A DNA stretch of 9,742 nucleotides. It comes from CAMDWQ01 sp964543965. Lineage in GTDB: Bacteria > Omnitrophota > Gorgyraeia > 2-02-FULL-51-18. The position numbers and the translations under genes were made by a program. Under the pieces are notes generated by a model. It searched no databases and was not told the DNA's origin. It saw only the letters and a program-made list of their open reading frames with translations. The DNA lies in the NCBI GenBank assembly GCA_964543965.1, contig CAZJAX010000080.1:1-9742 (forward strand), read 5' to 3'. Shown here piece after piece: positions 1 to 8,700 of the stretch. Each line of letters begins with the position of its first letter. Positions within the stretch are counted from its first letter, which is position 1.

Positions 1-3000
1 CGATACGTCCGGTAGCCAGCGCTTCCGAAAATTGTCCGGGATAGAATACGAACGGCGAAGCGGTTCTCTGACCGCCGTCGAACGTCACCGATACGGCTCC
101 TTGATCCAGCGCAAAACCGATATTCAGCACTTGAAGCTCGTCTAAGGGCGATACCAAAAGCGGGTAGCGGGTCGTTTCAGAGCCGAACTTGTCCGCATTG
201 GCGGCGCCGAGTCGGGCCGCAGCCTGCACCGGATCCACCTCCAGATCGTCAAAAGCGGATGTCCCAAAAACTCCGCTGACCACAGAACCCCTGAAAGCCG
301 TCCGCTCATCTTTGAGCTGCTCTGTGTCTGAACGGGTATCAGAAGCCAGGCGCGCAGCGTCGGGCTGCAGCCGCTGTTGATGAGCACTTATCTGTTCAGG
401 CGTCGGCAAACCTCCGAGAAATTCACGGGCCGTGTCATCCTGGATCTCGGATAAGACGATGCGGTCGACGTCGAAGGCGGTGCCCGCCTGCTCGAAATGC
501 TTTCGCGCTCCTTCCCGCACCGCCTGAAGGAAAATAGCCCCGATCTGCGCCACTCCCGAACCGATGATGACGTGGTCGGGGGGTGACACATCGTATTGAT
601 TTTTATAGACGAGGATGGAAACCGCGATCCCTATTCCGAGCTCGCGGGCTCTTTCCCGAATGATCCTTTCGGCGAGAAGATTTCCCTGATTGGCCGCGAT
701 ACCCAATAATTTAGCATCGATATTTTTTAAATCTTTACCGGCCTGCAGAACAAGCTCGTCCGCGAAAGGCTTTTCTGCGGATACTGAACTTGCATCTGAG
801 GTTATTCTAAGCACTTCAGACCGGGCATAGGACGCGATCGCCGGACCGCTGGTACGGTCTTCAAGATCGGGTCCGATATAATCGGGGTTGTTGTTTCCAT
901 CCGCCAATTTAAGATCGGTGTAAACTGATGAGCCTCTCGTTTCCAATCCGAAAAATCTGAAATCGGGCGACTGCGGGTTGCCGTTGAACAAAAGCAGGTG
1001 CGGGATCTCATTGATCAAGTAATTGATCTCCTCGCCTCCGAAGAAAGGCTTGCCTTGGACCAGCCTGCGGGTTCCGATCCCGGTCCCGGCGATGATGAAA
1101 AAGAGATCGCTATCAGCTTCACTGGCGCGCGTGCCGAACACGCTGGTTTCCCCGAGCGCCGCGCCGGTCCCATCATGCACCACCGTCACCGGAATAGCTC
1201 CGAGCGCTTCGTTGCGAGGAGCCAGATTCGCAAGCGAGCCCCCGACGGAATCCTTGAATGAAAAACCGATGCGGTTCAAGGCCGGGATATTGGGTTCTTT
1301 CGCCGCCAGCTTCCCTTCCAGATCAAAGAAGCCGGGCGCCGTAAAATAGACGCTCTGGACTCGGTTCGCATCGCCGTAATACTGGATCACGCGGTTGACC
1401 GCTTGAGCGATGCGGTCCACGACGTCTTGCTCCGTATCGCCTGCGGCATTGGTCTCCACCGTCACGCGGTGCCCGAGAAGGCCGTCGGCCGTCGACGCTT
1501 CAAATGAAATAGATGTGCCGCCCACCTTCCCTACGATCTTGATAGGGCCTCTATAAGTCTCTTTGATCTTCTGCGCGATGATATCCAAAACAGACTGCGG
1601 CATCCGATGACGGTGCTTCGTTAAAATCTGGACGGCTCCGCGTAGATCGTCCCTGTCGATCCTGTCCATAATACTATCCGCTATCGCCTGAATTTCAGCA
1701 TTGGCTTTGCTCACGGCCAGGTCGGCGGCTTCCACCGCAGCTATCTTGGCTTCGATCGCCTCCAATTGTTTGCGAAAAGACGCCGCTTTGTCATAGCGAT
1801 TTTTTGCTTCGGCCTGGATGATAAGGCTTTGAAGCGCGGTCCGGGTCGAACGAAGTGATTTGAGACGGTACCAATTCATGAAGCTCACGCCGTCATGAAG
1901 TTTCTTAATTTCCTCGAGCTGCTCAGGCTCCAGACCCTTGGTATCGTCAAAAGTCATGTCCTCGATCGTCTCAGAGCCCTTCCTGAAACCCCATAAACGC
2001 AGTCCCGTGATCCGGCCGTTTTCGTCGCGCTTGAATACGGTCAGGATCGCGCCGCGGTCGGAATAGCCGGGAGAAAGCTCATAATCGATATTGATGATAG
2101 CCGTTCCGAGCTCGGGGTAAGGATAAATGGCGGGCAAACCCAGATCTTTGAATTTCTTTCTTTCGTTGTGGCCTAAGATCACGGCTCCGGTCACGCTTCT
2201 GGGAGCAAATGTCTGGGTCGCGTGTCCCAAGATCCCGGCTCCGAACCGGGCCAAACCTCCGGCTTTGATGAACTTCTCTACGTTCTCGGCTTTAGCATGG
2301 ACATACCCGGGCTTGTCAGAATACCAGCTGTTGATGATCTCAAAGATCTCTCCGAGCTGTTCCCACATATGCTCGCGGAAGACCCTGTCATCCGGGATCG
2401 TGTCGTAAGGTTCAAAAAACTCGCGCACTCTTTGCGACATCAGTTCAAGGGCTTCCAGCCCTCCGCGACCGCCGTAAGAGACGTCGAAGCCGCCCTCGGG
2501 TTTCACCGGCACGATGTTATGCATGTGCAGGTTCCCGTACAAGTCCACGTAAAAAAGGCGGAAATTTTTCAGATCGTTCAGCGTCCTTCCTATCACCTCA
2601 GGGTCGCGGTGGTAATTGACCAAGGTCGCGATCCTGATATCGCTCGGCTGAAGGTCTGCGCCCCTTTCGCGGTGCAGACGATTTATCTCGAGGATCCTGG
2701 CGTTGCTGGAGTCAATGGCTTGAGCGACGGCTTTGGACGTCTCCTCAAAGATATCCGGAAGGACCTCTAAGGGTGTCGCCTGAACGGCTGCATCACCGGG
2801 CGCCGCCTGCTTCATCTTTCTTATTTCCGCGTTTCGAGCCTTTTTAGCTTTCAGCACTGTATCAAACTTCCCGCGCACCTCCGCTAGATCGATCTTTTCA
2901 AATTCTTGGATCTTTTCTCCTGCGGGCAGTTTTTGATTGATGATGCGGATGATCTGATTCAACCGGTCGACCCATCGATTGAAATTCTTTTGATTCACCT

Positions 3001-5695
3001 GATCGAGTTCGATATCCCCCCAACCGGAATGCACGAATGCTTCCTCCGCCCAATACGCGATATGGTGTCCCTCGTTTTCCTTATCGTGGAAATCCACGCC
3101 CCTGTCGGCGAAGATGCGGTGGACCTGCAGGACGCCCATCGCTCTCCAGAAATCATGGTTTCCAAGGAACGTTTTCCCTTTTTTCTGCTCACGTATCCAT
3201 TGCACGAGCTCCGCCACGGCAGCAGGATCGGGACCGCGGTCGTACTGGTCGGCAAGTCCGACGATACGGAGGTTCAAGATCGATGGATTGATGTTGTGGC
3301 CGATGATAAAGTGCTTGAAATCCTCCATCGACGATATGTCGCGATAGGCGTCGGCGGGAAAACCCATCACAAAACCGACCAGGGCCGCGAGCCTCCTGAA
3401 GCCGTTGTGGATATCTTGTATCGCAGCGACCATCTGCAAATTTCCGCTTCCGGGCTTTCTCAGTTCCTTTTCGATCTCCGCGACGACCTGCGTCTGCTCA
3501 AGAACATTCACTTCGTTCTGAAAAAAGTCGAAGAGAAGCGCGGCGGCCGCACGGATATTATGATATTCGGCGATATTGTATTCCTGTTCAAAAGCGGAAA
3601 ACCGCTGGGCGAGCCTCTGATGATCCCCCGGACTCATCGTTGCAGTTCCATTCGGATCGGATACGAACTCCTTATAGATCGACTGGATCTGGGTGTGGAC
3701 CGATCGATGATTTTGGGCGTCAAAAACGGCCTCGATAAATGCCTTTCTATCCTTATAAGGCAGGCGGTAAAGCCGGTAGGTATCGAAAAGCTTTTGAGCG
3801 GCTTCCTGAAGCTTGGTAACGAACGGATTGTCCCGGCTCGGCTCATCCATGACGCCGGCGTTCAGTTTTTTCCACTCATTTATTTTTAAAACCGCGGTTT
3901 GCAGGGGATCCGCCGGCGCCTCTGTCACCAGCCGAGCGCCCGGCTCGGTTACTCTTAGTACGGCTTCCGAACGATAAGTCCCGCCCCAAACGTCGTTGTC
4001 GAATACTTCCGCATCCAGATAGTACTGGCCGGCTCTGGTCGCTGAAAAAACAGCCTGATAGAGAATCGTCCCGTTAGGAAGCTCTTTGACCGGCTGCATC
4101 GGTATCGCGCGGCGCTGGTCCTGAGCGCCGTCTTCTGCGGGCATGTTGGTAAGCACCTGCATCGCGGGCAGATCTCCGCGGCCGGCGGCCGGTAAAAGCA
4201 CCGCTGAAACAGTGACGGTCTCGCCGGATCGATAGGTAACCGCCGAGCTCTTTTTTGGGACAAAGGCTGTGATGACCGGCCGGTCGCCTTTATTCCAAGG
4301 CTCGGTAATATTCCTGCCGTATTTGGCGACGCTATTTTTTACAGATTCAAAAAATGGGCGAAGAACGGGATCGCTCTGCCAATTTTTCAGTTCTTCCACC
4401 CTGCGGCGGAGGCGAAGTCTCCAATTATGGCTTCCCACCGTCCCGGGAGTATTGATGCGTGCTGAAATACCGACAAGGTCAGGGAAGAAAAAGCTCGTAT
4501 AAGCAGCCGGCGAAAGCAATACCGCCTCATTGACCCACTCCATCGCCTTCATGATCGCATTCACATTGGCGTCCGAAGAAGGATCGCTTTCCATCATCGC
4601 CGTGACGAGCGCGTTAAGATCGCCGTCCGTAACGGACTGAGCCTGTCCATGCCGGCGCAGATAGTCCAGATGGTCCTTGAAAAATATGAAAAGCCCTGTC
4701 CTGACCGATTCAGGCCTGGCTTCGCCTGTCCGGGTCTTGGCCGCCGCATCCTGGACCAGGCGGATCATGCCGGCAAGATCGTGAAGCGTCGTCACTCTCT
4801 GATTGTTGGGGTCTTGAAGATCCAGCGAAGAATGAACGGGATCATAGGTCGTGCCGGCGGCTCCGCCCGCATCGCCCAAATTCCAGCCGAACTGCTCGAC
4901 CGCCATTCCGGGCACGCCGCTTTCTCTCCGCACGGTCTCCACGGCCGTATCGATCTTTCCGAGGTTCTCACCCACGACGCCATACAGACCCGTGTGTAAG
5001 ATTTCTTTATTCAATAAGTTCAGTAATTCACTTCCCGGAGCCGGCTTCCACTCAGCATCGGCGTGGCGCGCTAGGCCAAAAAGATTTTCATGGAATAGCA
5101 GCACTCCCTCCCAGCGCCGCTGATGATCCGAGAGATGAAACCCGAATTTCTGCATCCACCGCTCATTCAATCCGTCAAAAACAGCTCCGGCTGAAGGATC
5201 GGAGGAAAGGCTCAAGACAACCAGCGCGTCCATCAAAACGCTGTTCAAGCCCTCGTTGTGAAAATGCGCTAAAAGCTCGGCAGCTTTCTTTCTTAGATCA
5301 GCCTCTGAAGCGCCCTCCGCCACACCCGCCAGCTCAAGACCGGCCAAGCGATAGGCCGCCGAGATCTCGGAGTAGGTCACCGGATACTCCGGAGACCATC
5401 CGATTTTAGCCATATAGCCTTTTTTAAGGACGCTCGTAAGCGGCGCAAAATGCTCAAGGGCTTGCGCTGCACCGGAAAAGGACTGTCCGGATCGATCGGA
5501 AAGTACCGTCAGCGCTCCCCTGACCGCCTCATCATTCGGTTTATAGGCCGCTTCATTCGCGGCAACTTTTGAGCGGATGCTTTCATAAAATTCGGACTTT
5601 TGAGGAATAGCCCAAAAAGCTTCAAGCCCTCTAAAGTGATCGATGCGCACCACGTCATACATTTCAAATACGAACTTGAACCGCTCCATCCACCA
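1..5695 (-). CDS. Giant multi-enzyme polyprotein, C-terminal-side segment (partial, no stop in window)
   Basis: This is an open frame of 1898 codons on the minus strand from the N gap to the left window edge. I read it triplet by triplet and found no in-frame stop. It begins in mid-MalQ (a WWMERF segment, then RIDHFRG) and continues with the MalQ C-terminal half, a beta-sandwich-like tail, a class III FBPase-like metallophosphatase, a helical linker, a ROK-family kinase-like domain and the first part of an unrecognised module. Two GARLA-like junctions lie in it (3926-3940 and 344-358). I found no cysteine codon in the segment. It has no start of its own, because the first codons after the gap are internal to a conserved MalQ block. 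It should therefore be joined to the segment on the right as one gene, with the gap repaired. The termination codon lies beyond the left edge. Confidence 0.93.
2..343 (-). other. Module 10: start of an unrecognised domain (truncated by window edge)
   Basis: 114 residues are visible, beginning with a polar linker (SDTRSDTEQLKDER). This leads into a mixed sequence with strand-like pieces (GSVVSGVFG, YPLLVSPLDELQVLNIGFAL, AVSVTFDGGQ). I cannot assign it. The fold continues past the left edge. It has no cysteine and no membrane segment. An AARLG at 206-220 resembles the junction peptides but lies inside what looks like a helix, so I do not count it as a boundary. Confidence 0.45.
344..358 (-). 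repeat. Junction peptide 9: AARLA
   Basis: Codons GCT GCG CGC CTG GCT, preceded by LQPD and followed by SDTRSDTE, the same polar low-complexity style of linker. It closes the ROK-like module. Confidence 0.75.
359..1544 (-). other. Module 9: ROK-family sugar-kinase-like domain lacking the zinc-site cysteines
   Basis: ROK proteins are ATP-dependent sugar kinases (for example glucokinase) or related repressors. The order of motifs is right: IVGKVGGTSISF at the start (phosphate-binding loop region), FTAPGFFDLEG followed by PNIPALN, VVHDGTGAALGE with the catalytic Asp at 1172-1174, IAGTGIGT (GTGIG at 1073-1087) and NEIPH in place of the usual GEIGH. The C-terminal half includes DHVIIGSGVAQIG, the expected adenosine-binding segment, and helix AVREGARKHF. 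The CxCGxxGC zinc motif that normally follows the GEIGH His is absent, as are all cysteines. There is no helix-turn-helix domain, so a kinase is favoured over a repressor. At about 395 residues it is longer than a typical ROK kinase. Activity and sugar specificity are uncertain. Confidence 0.72.
1545..1950 (-). other. Helical linker between FBPase-like and ROK-like modules, with a UVR-like stretch
   Basis: About 135 residues of mostly charged, Ala-rich helix, probably coiled coil (QLEAIEAKIAAVEAADLAV). The stretch at about 1742-1828 (AEAKNRYDKAASFRKQLEAI) resembles the UVR motif pattern of UvrB/UvrC (AA-x-x-R-x-x-I). No GARLA-like junction occurs here, unlike the other module boundaries, so the FBPase-like and ROK-like parts may stay together as one bifunctional unit. 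Confidence 0.5.
1951..3925 (-). other. fbp: Module 8: class III fructose-1,6-bisphosphatase-like metallophosphatase
   Basis: The module has about 658 residues, close to the length of Firmicutes-type class III FBPase (about 670). That family hydrolyses fructose-1,6-bisphosphate in gluconeogenesis. Metallophosphatase motifs are in order: QDIHNG (DIH at 3407-3415), ADQYDRGPDP (DQYDRG at 3233-3250; the Gly of GDxxDRG is Ala, metal Asp kept), FLGNHDFW (GNHD at 3152-3163), FVHSGWG (His at 3029-3031) and ILGHNE (His at 2168-2170). Family-specific blocks include YGNLHMHNIVP (like NLLFHGCIP), a later AIINIDYELSPGYS (like the LIVIDGGFSKAY region) and a strand ILTVF. The spacing between the first two metal motifs differs from typical FBPases, and a charged helical stretch lies at about 2800-2990. 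The N-terminal 150 residues are divergent. Fold is confident; the exact substrate is an inference. Confidence 0.72.
3926..3940 (-). repeat. Junction peptide 8: GARLV
   Basis: Codons GGC GCT CGG CTG GTG, preceded by VTEP. It separates the MalQ beta-sandwich tail from the FBPase-like module. Confidence 0.75.
3941..4318 (-). other. Beta-sandwich-like C-terminal extension of MalQ
   Basis: About 125 residues follow the end of the GH77 catalytic domain. Alternating hydrophobic strands (PVITAFVP, ETVTVSAVLLP, ILYQAVFSA, AGQYYLDAEVF, SEAVLRV) give the look of an immunoglobulin-like or carbohydrate-binding beta-sandwich. The run ends at TEP before a GARLV junction. Similar beta-sandwich domains occur in glucan-active enzymes, so a substrate-binding or structural role is plausible. 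This is inferred from strand pattern only. Confidence 0.5.
5054..5602 (-). other. Helical insertion of about 180 residues within MalQ
   Basis: In ordinary amylomaltases the block ending FWxIP is followed within about 15-20 residues by a W-x-x-GPG-x-x-L block. Here about 183 residues separate FWAIP from EWKPAPGSELL. The extra sequence is predominantly alpha-helical by eye (ADLRKKAAELLAHF and similar) and has no cysteine or recognisable motif. It falls between the nucleophile and the acid/base residue, so it could cover or gate the active site. Confidence 0.7.
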
Positions 5696-5705
5696 NNNNN
5701 NNNNN
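5696..5705. other. Assembly gap (10 Ns) inside the MalQ domain; true length probably about 33 nt
   Basis: Ten Ns separate codons for WGNPTY (right) from codons for WWMERF (left). In amylomaltases these two blocks are separated by about 11 residues (of the form RWDxLxxxGxx), so roughly 33 nt are missing. The frames on either side differ by the remainder of 10 modulo 3, so the placeholder creates a false frameshift and a false stop. Confidence 0.9.
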
Positions 5706-8700
5706 GTAGGTGGGGTTGCCCCATCCCTGCGCCAGGGGCGTAAATGCATCCGGCGGCGCGCCGCCTTCTTCTTTGAGATTGAAAAGTTCCTGATGGGCCC
5801 AGACATCCGCGCTGTTGCGTCCGACATACATGGGGATGTCGCCTTTCAGAAGGGTCTTTTTGGACTGAGCATGGCTGCGCATCGGCTTCCATTGTTTGTC
5901 GATGAATACCCACTGCAGGTACTGCTGGAACAGAACATCCTTTTGATTTTCTTTGACGAACGCTTCCACGTCAGCCGCGCGATGAGACTTTAGCCCCTCG
6001 TCGCTCCATCCCTGTCCGCCGCGTCCGCTCCAATTCTCCCAAGCCGTATTCCATCCGCCCATCTCCTGGCGGGCATTAAAAACGGCGTGATCGAGTATCC
6101 AGTACGAATTTTTTTCGACAAAGTCTCTGAAGGCTGCGCCGTCTGCATTGTCCTGGCCGAAAAATCCGTTCCCGTATAACCGCTCGAATTCCTCACGGAG
6201 CACCTTCATCTTGAAAGCCCGCACTTCCTCCATACGGACGCTTTCTGTGGCACGCAAACGATCAAGCGTCCCGTCGGCGGCGGCCGTGTCATAAGAAAGA
6301 TTGGCCTGGCTGCCGGAAGGCGTCCCCTCGAGTTCCTTTCTGACGGCAATATGAATGGTGTCCGCGCCGAAAGCGCCCGTAGAAGAAAAGGGGCTGGCGT
6401 CGCTGGGGCTGGTCGGGTTGATAGGGAGATCTTCCCAATGAAGTCCGAGCGTGCTCAAGACGTCTAAAAATTCCGCGAGGACCAAAGGATCGCCGATCCC
6501 TTCATCCTTTTGGCCGGAAAGGCTGCGAAGCGGGATCGCCGTAAATGCCATTCTCTGCAGAGGGAAAGCCGGGATGCGCTCGGTCTGCGATAAGGGGTAT
6601 GACGCTAAGCGCGCTCCGGCGGGTTTGGAGCCTTCGTATCGTACCAGCGCTATAGTTCCCGCGTCGTCCGCATCACCCGCCAGCTTCAGCTGAAAATCCT
6701 TCAAACCTAATACCGCGATACCGAAGTCTTCGAAATCAAATTTTTTAGCCAGGCTTGAGATATAAAAAAGGCCGGCTCTTTCCGTATGCGGCTCGATTTT
6801 TAACTGGTGTTTTAACAAATAAGCCTTGAGACCCGGCTGAGATCGATTAATGGAGTCGAGAGCGGCCATCCGAGCGCCGTCTTCGTCGGATGATCGGCTT
6901 ACCATATCTACTTTCAGGATCGCGATCGAACCGGCAAAATCTTTTCCGCCGGCATTCGTTTGATATTCGGCCACGTCGAAATCATAGCGGACGATGCGCT
7001 TTTTCGCCTTCGCCATGACGGCTTCGACGGCGGCATTCAGGGCTTCGACATGTTTTTTCACCTTCGCGCGGGGTTCCGTCTCCGCATCGTCTTTGGGGAT
7101 CAAGATCACTTGAATGGCCCCGGACGGAGTCTCGAAACCGACCGCGTTGATAGGGCTGATCAGTTTGATATTTTTCATGCCGAAGATCGTCCAGATACCC
7201 CTGAACTCCGGCGTGCTGATCCAATTACTCCTCTTCTGGACTTCACCGCGCTTCAGCGTAAAATCGACTTTCGCCAGACGCGCTCCTTCATCGGAAGGAG
7301 TATCGGACTGGGCGGCCGGCGAGGCGCTGCTTAATCGTGCTCCGCGAACCAGAAGTGTATATTCATATGGATGGCCGACAAAGCCTTTGTAGTCTCCGGA
7401 CATTTTCATCCATCCGCCAAGTTGCATGGCGTGCTGAATAAATCGAGCGCTTTGCTTATGCTCTTCACTCCCGGCACCGGCGGCAGCCGTTTCTAGAGAT
7501 ATCACACCTCCTTTTGGGACAAAACTAAGCACTTTGGAATAATAATCCGTTCCAAGGTCGCCCATGAACCGGAATACATCAGCGAAACGGATATGACGGT
7601 AAGCCTTTTCCAGCAGGAATTCTTCCGGATTACGCGCATCCGCACGGCGAATCACTACATTGTCGCCGATACCAAGAACCTTTTTGGCGCGGTTTAAGTA
7701 CCCTTCAATAAAATAGGAGCGGTCTACCAGGATAAACTTACCCTTTGGCAATTTTCTAAGGTAAGATGCCGCGTTTTGGCTGACACCGACATCCATCACA
7801 GGCAAGTCTTTGAGGGGGTCGAGAGGATTTAATAGCGGAAATTCGGAATCAAATTTATCGGGATGATTTGCATAATCGTTTTCAAAAGTCATCTCGCCCA
7901 TTTTCCAAAGCATGCGTCGGGCATCATCGGTAGATTTATTATCTTGATAGGCATTCTCTGAAAATTGATGGATTACATCAAGCAGCCGATTCATTGCAGG
8001 GGGCATCGGCGGCCTCTTAGTACCTGAGAAATGAGTCTGAGCAATAGAGTGAGCAGCGATCTCGCTCAATTTTCCTGGCTCAGCGGTTATCATGCGGATT
8101 TGTTCGCCGTTCAACAAACTTAGGCCGTCTTTGGCCTCTGGGTGCTGTAAAAAAATCTCTGCCGGATTCCGTGTATCAGCCGCCAACGTCGCCTCGTCAT
8201 AGACAGCTAAACGGCCTCCGTCCAGATCCGGTACCGGGGCCACAGATAAGCTGGATACAGCCGAAGAAAGCCGGTAAAATTCTTCGTCATCACGGAGATT
8301 TAAATTCCTGCCTTGTATCTCTCTGACGATCTGCCGGCCGGCTTGGACGGTCGCTTCGCTCGAAGGTCTGGCGATGTAGGTGATAAAACTGAGTTCGGGG
8401 ATCCGGCCCCGGGCGGCCTTGATAAATCTAATCTTGATCACGCTTTTTGCTGCGTCGCCGGGGAACGGGAGTTTTTCCAGGACAGCCGTAACCTTGCTGG
8501 ATGCTGAGATAGTTTCTTGAATGGATAGACGCGCACCCTGGACAGGGCGAACCGCCATCGCGTATTGCTGAACTCCTGTTTTTTTCTCGCTGGTCAATGA
8601 CCAGGGGCCCTCCCCGAGGCCAAGATCAGGGTTTTGAAGAAATTCAACCGCATCTTTGGCGCCATAGAGTTCGAAACTCTCTACCACGCGTCCGCTGGGC

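Larger units (their letters stand above)
4319..6602 (-). other. malQ: Module 7: 4-alpha-glucanotransferase (amylomaltase, GH77)
   Basis: Amylomaltase transfers alpha-1,4-glucan segments between maltodextrins in glycogen and maltose metabolism. About 299 residues lie before the gap and 459 after it. Conserved blocks in order are GIGD (6489-6500), a Pro-Thr-Ser...SPFSS block (SPFSS at 6381-6395), KGDIPMYV with NSADVWA (GDIPMYV at 5823-5843), WGNPTY at the gap, RIDHFRG with the nucleophile Asp at 5639-5641, GENLG with the acid/base Glu at 4967-4969, PGMAVEQF, TLHD with the third Asp at 4778-4780, and a C-terminal INTPGT...NWRLR. All three catalytic carboxylates are present. At about 770 residues it is longer than Thermus amylomaltase (about 500), largely because of an insertion at about 5054-5602. 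It is preceded by a GARLA junction and embedded in the polyprotein rather than encoded as its own gene. Family assignment is firm. Confidence 0.93.

Noticed and set aside
206..220. AARLG as a tenth junction peptide
   Set aside because: It sits in a helix-like run (VQAAARLGAANADKFG) with no linker before it and no fold boundary apparent, so it is probably a chance match.
781..840. ARSEVLRITSDASSVSAEK stretch as a module boundary
   Set aside because: It is polar and linker-like but lacks the GAR(L/M) core and lies within the ROK-like domain, between its GTGIG loop and the adenosine-binding segment. It is more likely a loop or insertion.
2222..2770. Plus-strand open frame of 182 codons
   Set aside because: It is antisense to the C-terminal half of the FBPase-like module, shows no family features and is explained by the codon bias of the opposite strand.
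2906..3889. Plus-strand open frame of 327 codons
   Set aside because: It lies wholly antisense to the FBPase-like module, whose metal-binding motifs are intact on the minus strand. Its translation shows no recognisable motif, so it is a shadow frame.
5664..5705. Termination of the gene just past the N run
   Set aside because: The stop appears only when the 10 Ns are read literally. The MalQ homology continues in another frame directly after the gap, so the stop is an assembly artefact.
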